From Enoplolaimus lenunculus (Eukaryota > Nematoda > Enoplea > Enoplida > Thoracostomopsidae): DNA of 64,000 nt. Made by a program: the position numbers and the translations under genes. Below, in pieces: positions 13,284 to 25,214 of the stretch (position 1 is its first letter; each line of letters begins with the position of its first letter). The stretch lies in NCBI GenBank assembly GCA_030248215.1, contig JASANG010003443.1, positions 62,001 through 126,000 of the forward strand, read 5' to 3'. The notes under the pieces were generated by a model. That model saw only the letters and a list, made by a program, of their open reading frames with translations, had not been told where the DNA came from and searched no databases.

Positions 13284-15447
13284 AAATTATATCGGGTTCC
13301 GCCGCGTCAAGTTTATAGATGGCACGTCGGGTGATATTGAACAGGTTAAAACAGTTTTCTTCAGCATTTAATTCTGTATACATAGGATCTATCAATTTTG
13401 TTTGCATAATTTATATGTAATATTCGTGTTTTAAATATAAATTTTTCCCAAATTCCCTTATTAAAAATTATTCTTTTTCTTGTTTCATTTTTTATTTCTT
13501 TTTTCAGAATTTTATTTTCTGTTATATTTAATTACCGAATTTGTGACTTCTTGAACACATGTGCCGTATTCAAGGTTAACGGATTAAGCAACGGCTTTGG
13601 GGCATCCGGCGCCCGACGAGTTCGTTTATCGGCAGAAAGCGAACATTTCGTAAAGTTTCGTTAATAACTGAAAACGGAGGGACGGGAAGAATCAAACTGA
13701 TTCATTTCAAATCGATCTAAAATTTCAGCATTATATTTAGTATTGTTGGTCAAAATGCATCAATTGGACACTTCAGAACGTTAATTGTTTCCTTTTGTTT
13801 GAGAAATGTGTAAAGTCGTCAGAAAATATTGAAAATGCAATACATTTTGAAATTTAAAAATTGAAAAATCAACTCGCAACAATTTTAAGTATATCCTTGT
13901 AGGTTTAAATGCAACATTACATATCATTTAAAAATAAAACAACGAAAAATTTGTCGGAAAATTGTCGGAAAAAACTGAAACAATATGTTATATTTTAAGT
14001 ATATCTTATTCATTTCACAATTGATCAACGATTTAAATAAAGAATATCATTGTCTGGACAGGAGTCTTTGATGCTATAGTTTACTGTTAGTGGTGGGTCG
14101 ACAAATTTCTGACGAGAAAGGCAATGCGACATATGACTGGTATTATAGCTGCCAAGCGATAAGCTAAACGCAATTCAATTACTAAAATCTTAATACAAAA
14201 TTTTACGCTTTTGATGCCTGTTCGAACAGTCGTGGCGAACGTCGTGTTCCCCTTTGATCCGCTAATATTTACTATTTGATAAACAATACGAAAATGAATG
14301 AAAATCATCGTAAAACACTTCCAAAACGAACGAAGGGCTGCTCAGGCTATGGATGCTTGCCGTCCTGTTGTTGTTCTGTGAACAAAACACTTCTCTACAC
14401 AATGATCTCATCGCGTTCGTTTTCTCGTGAATGTGGCTTGAAAATATTTATTCAGTACAAACATTCCAAAAAAATTGAAAACATTTTTTTTAATTTTTTT
14501 CTTTTGCAACAAATGAATCATTTATTTTCTAAATAGGAAGGAGGCGTTCAAGAAGAGTGGTTTTTGAAAATCGTTTAAATATCCCGTGATGTTGTGTTCG
14601 AAACTCTAAAATGTGTCGTATCAGTGTGAAATTTATTCATGCGATACAGTAATCGAAAGCTTAAAGAGGCCAGAGATGTATATTAACGTAAATCTCGCTG
14701 AAGGAACCAGCGAAACGCACTTATGTCGGTTTCAGAGTCACTTGCTGAATCGACCAAACAACGAAATTTTCTCGCTCGCTATACCTCGATAGCAATAAAC
14801 CTTTATACATGAAGTTATTTCCTCTTGAAATCAAATCTTGGCATACGCCCCGCTTGAGCGAGACTGTTGGCGTTGAAAATTGTGCTATAATTATGCAGTG
14901 CATTTGAGTGTAATTTTAATTTGGACGAATGCATTTTGCTGCAATTAATACGTGGAAGAGATTTAGTCAGATTGTATTTATTCTGTATAACGGGAATATA
15001 GCCTGGAAACTATAGCAATTAAGTTTACTGGGTGGGTGTGGATCAGGCATGAGGGTATGGATTATTCCTTTCACGGACGCACGGGCTGAAAAATTGTTCC
15101 TCCAAAACGTATGTTTCGTATAAAAATAGAGTCACAATGTTGCTTTTTTCAAACCTGATTTTGGCCAAACGGTTTGACTTGCGCGCAAAGTTGTGTGTCA
15201 TTTCTAAAAAAAAACAAACTTTCAAAAATTTGGACGGGATGCAGCCAATCCTGGCCCGTCCCGCACTACAAGTATTTGAGGTTTTGCTCTTATCATCTTA
15301 GGTTTTAGGTATTTTGTTATATAAGAGAATGCAATAATGTAAGACTGATAAAAGGATAACTGACGTAATTAATTTAGTTTACCAATAGGGTTGTTTTAAA
15401 ACTTTAATCGTAGATTATATGTTTATCAGCGATATATATTTGGTATC

Positions 15448-15634
15448 CCGACAATTCGTCACTCGACAACTCGACACTCGACAACTTGTAATCCGAAATT
15501 TCATCGACTCGACAATTGGTCGCTCATCATTATATTTAGGTTCAGGATTATGCATAGGATTATGCTTAGATTTATTCATAGACTTTAGGACACTGATGGG
15601 CAACAACTTGTCGGGCGACGACTTATCGTAGATT
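15448..15634. mobile_element. CGACAA-ended MITE copy
   Basis: Begins CCCGACAATTCGTCACTCGA, followed by more GACAACTCGAC-type repeats. The middle has AGGATTATGCATAGGATTAT. The end is CAACTTGTCGGGCGACGACT then TATCGTAG. The two ends are inverse, with CGACAA/TTGTCG alternating. Confidence 0.65.
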
Positions 15635-16077
15635 CTATATGTTCATGCTTAAATGGTGTGTTTATGTTTTCGAAAATTGTTTTCTTTTTGATATCTAAAA
15701 ATGTCCGAAAAAAATTATTTCAAAGCTTAAAAATTGTCAAAAAAGATGTACTTGGAATTTTTTGCCGAAATCCTTCTTTCGTGTGAAATTTAAAAAAAGT
15801 GCAGTTAGCGGCGTACTTTAATTGAGCCGATTGCCTAAAGACCAACCAGCAAAATTTTTCAAAATTTCAATTCCTTAATTTTGAAAAAATTTTATTAATG
15901 TATACGCGATTTTACTTTTCAGAATTAATATTTAACAGTAAACAAATTTAACAATATTACGGTCAATACGACTTAATACATTCAATTACCTTCTGTTGCC
16001 CCCTACACTGTAATTTAAACTCAACTTGAGATATTCATTTGGAAGCCGTCCAAAGTTGACTCCAACTCCCAAATATT

Positions 16078-16467
16078 ATGCTGAAATATCAAGTCCGTAC
16101 GTTAAACCGAGGCCGTCGATCCCGTCCTAGCGCCTTTGACTGTTTCGACGAAGATCTGACCAGCCATGGATCATGCCCTTCGTCAACAAGCAGTCGTTCA
16201 TCGTGTCCCCCTCCGTCGATTTCAACCAACACTTCGTTTACCACAGACAGCTCGCTGTCCCCAGGATCCGCAGGATCGAGTCTAGACAGCGGGTCGCCGA
16301 GACATTCGCTCGCGGCATTTCGACCGGGACCGTGTAGACTGTTTCCAGCTGGGCAACAGCATCATTCATCGGCGGCGCTGTCGTGTCCTTTGCGACGCAA
16401 GGGTCGGTCGACTTCAGTGTCGAGTTTGAGCAGCTCGAGTACGACAAGTGATCCAGGATTGGAATGG
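16078..16467 (+). CDS. RA-protein exon 1 (Ser-rich N-terminus)
   Basis: The ATG at 16078 opens 130 codons ending TTSDPGLEW at a GTAAGT donor. An in-frame stop at 16057-16059 precedes it, so either this is the initiator or the exon has an upstream acceptor after that stop. The coding stretch is visibly richer in G+C than its flanks, and the composition is Ser/Pro/Arg (SSTSSRSSCPPPSISTNTS, LRRKGRSTSVSS). Such regions are usually disordered and phosphorylated. Confidence 0.7.
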
Positions 16468-19400
16468 GTAAGTTGAATTCAACGCGGACACTGGGCCATT
16501 GTCGTGGTTTTCAAACGTGAGTCGGCTTGTATCCCGAATCTAACCTTCTGTTAAATATTCAAGCTTCATTAGCCCTTCGTTGTTTATAAACAACCTCGAC
16601 AGTTTTAACTTTTTTCGGCTTTTTGAAAGATCATATTTCAATTAAGAAACAACCAAAAAATCAGATATTAAATAGATTTTCGGGCTGAGGTACGGAATAT
16701 TATGGACCGCGATAGGAAATTGATGAACAGTAGCTTTATTTTATAGATCTCGACACGCTGAGTTTAGCGGTACCATTTCTGAGACTGTTGGGGGGGTTTG
16801 GTTCAGAAGTCATGTCCGCTGTAATTTTAACTTCTTACCATAGAAAACATGTACAGCCACTTACAAAATTTATACAGCGAATAAACCTGGTGCAGCTATA
16901 TACTTGAAGAACGTGCCAATGGTAGATTGTTCCTCTTTCAAACGTCGCGTATTTGCACTATAATAAAAACTACTACCGTTGCGTTTGAACTCAGCTTGTC
17001 AAATTCTATACGTTAGGCCACTGTTAATTTAATTCTTAGAGGGTCCAGATTTCGTATACCACGGCCAACTTTCGTAGAAAATTAATTATGTAAACATTGG
17101 TAGATTTTCAGTAAAGCGTAACTTTAGTTTTTAGTTAAACAGTTTTTTGCACAAAAAAGTTCACTTTGAAATTTCAAACCACAGCAGCCATTCTGTAATA
17201 TTCTGAATATTTGAATATTTTACTGCCGTTTCGTATTTACTGATATATCTCGAATCTTCATATTTTTTATAATGAAATTTACTGTATGGACAGTGGATAG
17301 TAAATTTAAATTTTGAAACGATTTATCAAATAAAGCAAAACTACAGATGTTGAGATCTAAAATTCCGACTGCGAGTTTAATACATTTTCATGCGTTAGAA
17401 GCGGGCTCGTAGCCAAGGGGAAATCAGCGCGGATCCGCGCCCCCCAGAACAATTTTGGCCTTCTAGAAAAATTTTAATCTTGCTTGTAAGTCAACGAAAA
17501 CCCTTATATGTGCTTCCTGAAACATTTTTAGCTCCCCATGCAAAGTGAGCTGGCTTCGGGCCTACTTATAAATGTCGACTCTGTTCAAGTTGTGTTGCGA
17601 GTCACATGATGAATTCAAAATACTTCGAACGGTCATTTTCCCATCATTATCCAATTTTATTAACTGCAATCGTGAACGAAAACCCTTATATGTGCTTCCT
17701 GAAACATTTTTAGCTCCCCATGCAAAGTGAGCTGGCTTCGGGCCTACTTATAAATGTCGACTCTGTTCAAGTTGTGTTGCGAGTCACATGATGAATTCAA
17801 AATACTTCGAACGGTCATTTTCCCATCATTATCCAATTTTATTAACTGCAATCGTGCAATTTGCATGTATATAAAATTTGCGCAGCTCATCTTTTGCAGT
17901 TTATATATATAAATATATATAAATATAATGATATATATACATATATACCTATATATGCATATATACGTAGGTCCAGTTAAATGTGTATATAAATTTTGAA
18001 TTGAAAACAACAGGGCGGACACGAAGACCAGTAGGCGGAATATGACAAAAATGTCAACTCGAAAGTTTGATTTTCTCTTAAAAATTGACATTCTTTTGGC
18101 TGTCTCAGGGAAAAAAAGGCGGAGTTTAGATGTACCCCGTCTCTCGTCAATTAAGGAATATGAAGTTTAGCTCTGAAAAAGATATGAATAGAAATTAAAG
18201 TGGGAATTTATATATTGTAAAATTTATTTAGCAATTTTAAAATTGTGAATTTCAAAATTTTGAAGCTTATTATTAGCTCGAATGAGCTTTGCTTTGACGA
18301 AATCTAGCTCAACGTTGCATGCAAAATCTCGGTTGTAGAACAGGTCTCAACCCTATTCAGAGCTGGCTGTTTTTTGCAATGCACAATGTTTACATCTCCT
18401 TGTGAAAATACACTGAACGCACAACTCAGATTCAATCAAAATAAACTGAACTGGAAATATTTAATTTCTATTAGCTCACAACTTTGGCAAAAATCTCAAA
18501 GCTACCAAAATGCAAATACATCTTTTCACCCGAAGCTTCCTACACTGCAAAAAATGATGAGAGCCAAAACTCAGTGAGTCGAATTTGACAACTGGCGCGG
18601 AGTCGAATTTTGACTCAGTTTGTACAATCCGGAAAAGCCTATTTCGGAGAGAGAGTTTAATTTGACTCACCATTTTTTACAGTGTAAAATTCAACCCGAT
18701 TCAAAACTGTTCGCCATACTAAGTTAGAACTAATGATAAAATTAATAGCCAATGTACAGAACAGGGTACGTAACAGTAGTATAAGCATACTTCTAAGCCT
18801 AAGCCTAAGTCTAAAGCTAATGCTTACTCGATCGCAGTACCGCAGAAAAGCGCTCCGCCCCTGATCTTTACATGTGCTAAATATTAATGTATGGTTGTCG
18901 GCTTAAAAGCGCTACAAATTTGAAAAGCACAGTAGCGAGTAGTAAAAGAATCGAAGACAAACAGACGGTTTTTTAATGTATACTGAATATATTAAGATTA
19001 TTTATTTAGCTCCCTCAGTAATTTTTTTCTTAAGATGTTTTTTCCCATACCCCTTTCCATACGTTTCCTACTGTTGTTCAATATTAAGATTATTTATTTA
19101 GCTCCCTCAGTAATTTTTTTCTTAAGATGTTTTTTGTTGTTCAATATTAAGATTATTTATTTAGCTCCCTCAGTAATTTTTTCTTAAGATGTTTTTTCCC
19201 ATACCCCTTTCCATACGTTTCCTACTGTTGTTCATTTAATATTTTCAGGGTACAATCAGGGTGTACACATACACAATTCGCGCGGACAGTGACTATAAAA
19301 CGCTGTTTGTCAATTCGGCAACAACCACAGATGAGCTGTTGAGTATGGTTTTGTCAAAGTTTAAATCCAAATTCAAAGATCCAAAATTGTTCTATTTGTC

Positions 19401-22400
19401 AGCTGAGATTCATACAAAACATGAAGGTAAGTGTTTAATGAGTTTGAGCAAGACTCATGTGAAATCTATGACAATTCCTCGCCAAACAATTTGTCGTCCG
19501 ACAGTGTCCTGAAGCCAAAGAGCAAATCTAAGTGCAATTCTATAAGTCTAAGCCTCAGCAGAATGATGGGCGACAAATTGTCGAGTCGAAGAAATTTCGG
19601 ACCTCACGTTGCCGGGCAACGAATTATCGTGATACCTGTTCAGGTATATTTACTTTGCGCTGTTAATTGGATGCGAGTTTTTGCGTTAACAGTAGAGCGG
19701 TTAATGAAAAAATGCACTGTATGTAAAATATTGGCTCGTGTACACTTCCTACGACATTTAGGTTTAGGCTTAGGTTAGCAAAAGCTTACTGATGCCTGAC
19801 TTTTAGCCTAAAGAGTACTGGAAACAATGTATTTTCTCAATCTTGGGTAACTGAGAATTTTAAATTAATTTTTGTGTAACCTGTGAACCGATTTGTTTGT
19901 TTGTTTGTTGGTTGGTTGTTGTTTGTTTCTCTATTTTACTCATTGCATAAATTAAAATTATTTTCAAAATTTGTGTTTTCAAACCGATTATTTGTTAACG
20001 TTTTTTGCAGAATTGTGATTTGAGCTAAAATATAATTATAAATTATGTATTTAATATTAACCAATCAATTTTGAACAAAATTTAATTTAAAATGTGCAGT
20101 AAAATTCGATAAAAAACTTCAATTTCAATCTGTTACTTTACTTTTTTGTTCAATTGGGTTTATTTCTTGATTCAAAGAGGATTTAAAGTTGCTCACTGAA
20201 TAATAAAATTTGTTAGCAACGATTTAAATTTGTAATACCGCAAACCGGTCAGGCGACTGATCTTTGAAATAGTGATTTTGGTACAGGTGTTACTGGCTCT
20301 CGTACACCTTCCTGCACATTTACCCTAAGACTTGTGTTAACGAAAAGGCTTACCTCTGCCTGATCCTTTGCACAGACAGAGCTTTAACCTAACTTTGGGC
20401 AAAGGCCGACCGGATATCCGGTTCCGGTTTAATATATCCGGCAAAAACCTAGTATCAACCTAAGTACCGGATACCGAATATTTACGGTTGCCGTCCCGAT
20501 TACGGTCAAATTGCTTTTGACAAGTGGACATATTTAACATCTTGCTGCGATTACTTTTCCTGGCAAGTAAAGCTGTAAAATGCAAGCTTTAATAATTAAT
20601 TTAAAAATCAGTAAACATGCATTTGTGCACTATACTTTCAACACTTGTTATATTGACATGTAATACCCGGTTAATATCCGGTTCCGGTTCCGATATTCGT
20701 TTAAATTAATATTCGGTCGCAGCCTGAATAGAGACGATAAGTGTACAATGGCCAAAATAAATTTTCAATAATTTTAGGTCGCACCGTCGAAACTGCATTA
20801 GCACTCGATCCACAATCAAAACCGATGGAAATTCAACAATATCATCCCAAAGATCAACTTCGCTTTGTTCTACAAATTCGAAACGGCGTCCAGGTTCGCA
20901 TTTTTGATTCCGACATTTCACCCGAGGTAAGTGTTCGTGTTCTCACACACCCGTAGCCAGATCAGCATGCTGGTAGACTAAAAAGTTTTTAAGAGGTAGC
21001 ATACAGCGGATAGCAGAGGGACTTACAAGCCAGGCTGAAACTTTTCAAGGCCCTTGGCTTAGGATAAATCTCTATTCTTACGCTCAGTCTGACAAATATG
21101 CTTGTACTACTGTTACGGCCTTGTTCTCCGCTGTATTCGCCAGTTGATTTAAGAATTAGAATTTAAAGTTTAACTTAAAAGTGTTTCGGCTGTCTTCTTC
21201 ATTTACTGTCTATAGATTGATTGATTATAGCAAAAATTACACAGCTTTTTTTTAAATCTTTTGTTATTAAAATCCAGTCATTGAACATCTGTTGTTTGAG
21301 GGTGATATTTGACGAAAATTAAGGTGACATTTTGTGTCAAATCGTATTGAAATTTAAGCACAACTTTACTACCTTTTAAATTGATATTTTTTATCGAAAA
21401 CTAAGAAAAAATTTCTAAATGTTAGCAGGGGTCCAATGTCCAAAGTATTTATTATTGGCGTAATTTTTGAGATGAAAGACATTTGAAATAGGCAAATTTT
21501 AAGAACAGAAGCCTTTGCTTGCTGGTCAATTTTCGGGTTACTAACGGTGGCCCATGGCAAGATCAGAACGTTTTTCTGTGGGACTAGAAAAGAGTAAGCT
21601 GAAGCTTTAGACTAATTTTTGGCTTGGTTTAGTCTTAGGCTTACACTTATGAATATGGTCATTGCTACGCTTAGGCTTAGGCTTAAGCTTAAGAATACGC
21701 TTATAATACTCTGTTCTGCTCCTGTTGTTTACATTGGCCCTAACGGTTATCATTTATAATTCAAGTATTTATTTTAAACATGGTTCCTAAACCGTAAAGC
21801 ACGGATTGCAATTACACGTAAAATTCCAAAAACAGACAAGAAAACTCAGGCTTTTATTTAGATTTTAAAATTACGGTCAAGATTTATTTTTTGTTTATTA
21901 TACTTGCAAAATGTTATTTTTGAAAATTATACTCATTCTAAAATGAAACATTCCGTATTTGTAGCCTCGACCTAAGCCTAAATGTCAAGCCAACACCTGA
22001 ATATTTCGAAAACTGAGAAAACAGTGTATAAGAGCCAAACTTAAAAGCTACGTCTGGCGTCAAACCAGGCCCGTAGCCAACTCAGCTTGCTAATGTGGCT
22101 AATCATTTTTCGCGAGGGCGTGCAAGGGTCTTCGATGACTTACAAGCAAGGTTGAAAATTTTCGAGTGTGGGGAGCGGGCGAAATTCTTCCAAAGGGCTG
22201 AGACACATGGCTTTGGGTCCGGTCAAACTCGATGCTACGTTCACAACCGATCTTACTATTTTAGTCGAACTACAAAAGTATCCTGGTGTCAGAGCAAACG
22301 ACTTGCAGTGAAGTTATCGATATCATGGTGCAATCACACAAAACAACGCTGCCGTCTGCAAATTTGCAACTATGCGTATTGGATAGTATTTCGCTAAGTA

Positions 22401-23887
22401 AGTCAGCTGAAGTCATTTTTGATTCGTTAACTGGTGAAATCAATTTTGATTCGTCAACTGGTGAAATCAATTTTGATTCGTCAACAGCCGGAAACGTATA
22501 CAGTTAATGAAATGAAAAGTACCGGAACCGGAAACGAAACAATGTAGAGAAATGGTTTTGGTTAGGTGTAAAAAATACTGCCAGTGTAGAAAAAAACAGC
22601 CGATTAGTCTACACCACACTGGGAATAGTAATAAAAATATTATGACAATTTGTCGGCCGACAACTTGTTGAAAGATATTTTGAAACTGGAGTTTTGGTCG
22701 ATGTTAATTTTAGGAACGTAACAGTTGTATAAGCATATTCCTAAGCCTAAGCCTATACAAAACACTTAGCCTAAAGATTAAGCTTACTGTATTCCAATCC
22801 CACACAATAACGTTCCGCCCCTGATCTTCGCATGGGCCAAAAATACGCGGATGAATATTTATTACTAGCTATCACACTGTTAGGCTTCAAAGCGTATATC
22901 AGCACAACCGTATTATTTAATGCGAGCTCTTGGTAAATTTAAAATTTTTTAAATTTTAATTTTTCATTTCAGCCGCTTTTCCACTTTTGCCAGACGACGC
23001 AATTGGATCAGTTGTTTCGATGCCATGGTTTGATCCAAACGTTCATCAAATTCATATTCGAAGAAAACTACAGAAGGTATTAAAACAATACTGCTTTCTT
23101 CCTGAACACTAAAAATAGACGAAAATTAGTGATTTTGTTTATTTTATTATTTTCTCAATTATCCTGTTCACAGATGGTGTATACCAGTATTCCAACAGGA
23201 ACTGACTTTTGCCGGATCAGAAACGGGTACTGGTTTTTCCGGAACAGGAACTGCAATTGATTTTTTTTCCGGAACCGGAACAGGAACTGGAATTCCTGTG
23301 GAACCATGGTGTATACTAATAACATAAGCGCAAGTTGTGCTCGCTAAATAAAACACAGAACGCGTGGCTTCGTTCTACCACTGTTCTGTTTTATGCACGA
23401 TACAAACTCTTAACAAGATGGGAAATTTACCTTGGGCTGTAGCATCCAGCTCTTGTAGACAAGGGGTGTTGTTGAATGGCTAACATCCGAAATTGCTGTG
23501 TGTTCGTATGTTAGCTACAAATCAGAAGAAATAGAAAATATTCATACGAGAAAAGGTTAATATCCTCGACTTTAAACGCAACAAAGCATTCAATATATTT
23601 TAGTTTTTCAGCCAACTGTTCAACCGTATACAACCTACGCCCGTGGTCACACGAACTCGAGTTCGCCTCAAAATATCCTCAAAATCCCAATAAACACATA
23701 CTCGTCATCGTCAGTTGAATCGCTAACAACCAATCAACGGCCGCCACAACATCACATTTCCAACGTTTCACAACGACACTTGTCGGCAACCAAAATTGCC
23801 CCACAATCTACTGACGTCTCTAGGAATACTTCGCTAATTTCTGCGAACGCTATTATTAAATCGTTTGATAATATTTGTGTCCTGTGA
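16078..23887 (+). CDS. Protein with two tandem Ras-association (RA) like domains, 6 exons, ~409 aa
   Basis: Exons 16078-16467, 19249-19426, 20778-20926, 22265-22397, 22973-23076 and 23612-23887 join in frame with good GT-AG sites. Residues 1-130 are Ser/Pro-rich and low complexity. Residues ~131-238 look like an RA ubiquitin-fold domain (GTIRVYTYTIRADSDYKTLF, TTTDELLSMVLSKF, then DQLRFVLQIRNG). A second RA-like start follows at ~235 (VQVRIFDSDISPESNYKSIL, TTCSEVIDIMVQSH, LQLCVLDSISL). RA domains bind GTP-loaded Ras/Rap GTPases, so a signalling adaptor role is inferred. The C-terminal 91 residues are Ser/Thr/Asn-rich and end ...FDNICVL. Diacylglycerol kinase theta, afadin and PLC-epsilon also carry RA domains, but no kinase, PDZ or lipase domain follows here, so I do not assign a symbol. 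The upstream start could be in an earlier exon. Confidence 0.75.
17493..17856. repeat. 182-bp perfect-looking tandem duplication in RA-gene intron 1
   Basis: The block starting AACGAAAACCCTTATATGTG at 17493 is repeated at 17675 and runs to CTGCAATCGTG near 17856. I saw no difference between the copies, so the duplication is likely recent. A TA-rich tract (17897-17985) follows. Confidence 0.85.
18541..18686. mobile_element. Mariner-like MITE, 146 bp, in RA-gene intron 1
   Basis: TACACTGCAAAAAATGATGA at the left mirrors CACCATTTTTTACAGTGTA at the right, with TA at both outer ends as expected for a Tc1/mariner TA target. GTCGAATTTGACTC-type words are repeated inside. A related, incomplete copy lies at about 28055-28163. 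Confidence 0.72.
18748..18878 (+). mobile_element. TTAGGC-bearing MITE copy in RA-gene intron 1
   Basis: Begins GCCAATGTACAGAACAGGG, then GTAACAGTAGTATAAGCATA, CTAAGCCTAAGCCTAAG, and ends CCGCCCCTGATCTTTACATG. A clear family member. Confidence 0.72.
18986..19234. repeat. 94-bp triplication abutting the acceptor of RA exon 2
   Basis: AATATTAAGATTATTTATTT starts at 18986, 19080 and 19143. Copies 1 and 3 are full length (~92 bp). Copy 2 lacks about 31 bp (the CCCATACCCCTTTCC part). The last copy ends 14 bases before the acceptor at 19247-19248, so each copy brings a T-rich tract that could serve branch-point or acceptor recognition. Confidence 0.82.
19485..19645. mobile_element. CGACAA-ended MITE copy in RA-gene intron 2
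   Basis: Starts CAAACAATTTGTCGTCCGAC and contains AGCAAATCTAAGTGCAATTC and CTAAGCCTCAGC. It ends CGGGCAACGAATTATCGTGA. It lies 60 bases after the donor of RA exon 2, so retention of this intron would read into it. Confidence 0.6.
20395..20726. mobile_element. hAT-like MITE rich in CCGGTTCCGG, RA-gene intron 2
   Basis: Begins near CAAAGGCCGACCGGATATCC and ends near AATATTCGGTCGCAGCCTG, inverse over roughly 15 bases. It has TCCGGTTCCGGTTTAATATA and CCGGTTCCGGTTCCGATATT internally. The limits are approximate and I did not find a convincing target duplication. Confidence 0.55.
21549..21740 (-). mobile_element. TTAGGC-bearing MITE copy in RA-gene intron 3
   Basis: Begins GGCCCATGGCAAGATCAGAA, has CTTAGGCTTAGGCTTAAGC near 21669 and AATACGCTTATAATACTCTG, and ends TTTACATTGGCCC. 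This is the inverse of the + strand family layout. Confidence 0.7.
22075..22235. repeat. Interspersed repeat copy (CCCGTAGCCA start) in RA-gene intron 3
   Basis: Starts GGCCCGTAGCCAACTCAGCT and contains GGGCGTGCAAGGGTCTTCGA, TTACAAGCAAGGTTGAAAAT and AAGGGCTGAGACAC. Related starts occur at 17408, 20952 and 37742. It ends only ~30 bases before RA exon 4. Confidence 0.5.
22710..22836 (+). mobile_element. TTAGGC-bearing MITE fragment in RA-gene intron 4
   Basis: Retains GTAACAGTTGTATAAGCATA, TTCCTAAGCCTAAGCC and the right end CCGCCCCTGATCTTCGCATG followed by GGCC. The left terminus is missing or diverged and adjoins a CGACAATTTGTCGGCC fragment. Confidence 0.6.
23185..23308. mobile_element. hAT-like MITE, 124 bp, target duplication GTGTATAC, in RA-gene intron 5
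   Basis: Identical GTGTATAC flanks it at 23177-23184 and 23309-23316. The ends CAGTATTCCAACAGGAACTG and CCTGTGGAACCATG are near-inverse. The body is CCGGAACCGGAACAGGAAC-type repeats. The small size and perfect duplication suggest a fairly recent insertion. Confidence 0.82.
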
Positions 23888-24119
23888 AATTGCAAAAAAA
23901 CACTGCTTTGTGATGTTTCCTTGGAGCGATGATGGAATCAAAGTTATCGCTGGAGTTGGTCTGAAAGCTAAGAAGTTGGTCTGAAAGCTAAGAAGCTCAG
24001 CAACGAACGCTTCACTCGTGGAAATGAGCAGATTCAGTTGAGGCTGGCGTATTGGGGTTGCTTGAAAAACACGTTTAGCTGGTAATTCAACGGAGAATTT
24101 TGGCTGAAGCCTTTAATTG

Positions 24120-24225
24120 AGGCGAACAACTTAGACAAGAATATGGAATTGGTAAAAGAACTGAAAATACGCAGCATTGGCGTTGCTGGAATGTGGAAAA
24201 ATGTTACCGAAACGGAGATAATGTT
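24120..24225 (+). pseudogene. piggyBac-like transposase remnant
   Basis: A short stretch reads NLDKNMELVKELKIRSIGVA followed by GMWKN. This recalls the piggyBac transposase segment in which the protein switches to 'GT-RKNR'. It is a fragment of about 35 residues with no ends and runs straight into a MITE at 24229. The match is from memory of the family pattern and is weak. Confidence 0.35.
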
Positions 24226-24228
24226 ATA

Positions 24229-24501
24229 CCCTATTCACGCGTTCAAGTTTTCGCTGCGAGAACTTGCAGCTTCAAATTGCACGCAGAACATGCATTTTCA
24301 TCAGCCAATGATAAAGCGACTGCAATAAGTTCAGTGACAGACCTTGCATGGCTATTCACACATATGAACTAAATTCCTAGCAATAATTTTTAATGAATGA
24401 TTTGCAGCTGCAAGTTTTTCGAACAAGATTTTAGACAAAACTTGCAAGTGCAAGTTGTAGCTGCAAATTTTCGCAGCAAAAACTGGCACGTGTGAATAGG
24501 G
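24229..24501. mobile_element. MITE with CCCTATTCAC ends, 273 bp
   Basis: CCCTATTCACGCGTTCAAGT at the left mirrors TGGCACGTGTGAATAGGG at the right. GCTGCGAGAACTTGCAGCTT and its inverse GCAGCTGCAAGTTTTTCG continue the symmetry inward, so the whole element can form a hairpin. I could not settle the target duplication. Confidence 0.65.
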
Positions 24502-25031
24502 TTTTATCAAATCGAACGAAAGATGACTTAACAAGATATATATAGTATTGCAAACAATAATATACTTACAAATTCGAATTACGCCACTTAGCTTAAATAT
24601 GGTATGGTAAGAATTGAAAATTTAAAAACACACGAGTGCGTCACAACACGGAGATGACAAATTGAGGACAAAGTCTTTAAGTACGTTTAGATCCACTGGT
24701 TCCAAAACTTTAAATATTGCCATAACTTATAGAGGACACGGCTCAAGCTTCGAAACAAGTGTCCAGTTGCAGTGGCGGATCCAGAAATTTCTGTCGGGAA
24801 GGCAGGTCGGCGAAAATTAGGAGTATGCCATATGCGTATTTGATAATTTCTGTAAGGGGAGAAATTGTATGGTTACAAACTGTCGTCTTTCCTGGATCCG
24901 CTATGTCCTTGTGGCATTAAACCGACGGATTGAGAGCAATAAACAGAATACACGTTTGTAGATAGATTTTGTAAAAAAGTATCTGTGTAAATCTTGCGCT
25001 ACTGACAGTAGCTGGGAAACTTCGTTTGCAG

Positions 25032-25214
25032 GCTATCGTGACTCAATCTAATATTCGTTTTAGCAATGAGACATCTTGGCAAAGAATTTTGAAACATTCA
25101 TTAAAGTTACAAACAAGCTCACTCAACAACGTAACGTCAATAAAAACTCGTAAACTTTTGGTGCCAAAGAGGTCGAAACTTCAGTCAAAATTCTACCGCA
25201 GATACAAATGTTAA
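25032..25214 (+). CDS. Possible alternative terminal exon of the RA-protein gene
   Basis: The segment follows TTTGCAG and is open in phase 0 for 60 codons (AIVTQSNIRFSNETSWQRIL ... KFYRRYKC) to a stop at 25212-25214. An AATAAA lies 14 bases further on, at 25228-25233. Phase 0 matches the end of RA exon 5 (23076), so it could replace exon 6 as a basic alternative C-terminus. It resembles no family I know. The acceptor, stop and poly(A) signal together are suggestive, but without transcript data it stays tentative. Confidence 0.35.
   Translation, partial: AIVTQSNIRFSNETSWQRILKHSLKLQTSSLNNVTSIKTRKLLVPKRSKLQSKFYRRYKC

Larger units (their letters stand above)
2023..16077. other. Intergenic region dominated by decayed short elements
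   Basis: It contains the separately listed MITEs (4117, 7966, 12288, 15448), the GGATCC x3 repeat, two short elements with G/C-rich interiors (9399, 13124) and degenerate interspersed repeats (4800-5240, 8355-8500, 9060-9220). The longest open frames are 60-100 codons, overlap repeats or have poor composition, and none shows a known domain. I find no supportable gene here. Confidence 0.6.

Noticed and set aside
16238-16447. Minus-strand frame opposite RA exon 1
   Set aside because: A shadow of the Ser-rich exon on the other strand.
17897-17990. TATA-rich tract as a promoter
   Set aside because: It is a simple TA-rich microsatellite following a tandem duplication inside an intron.
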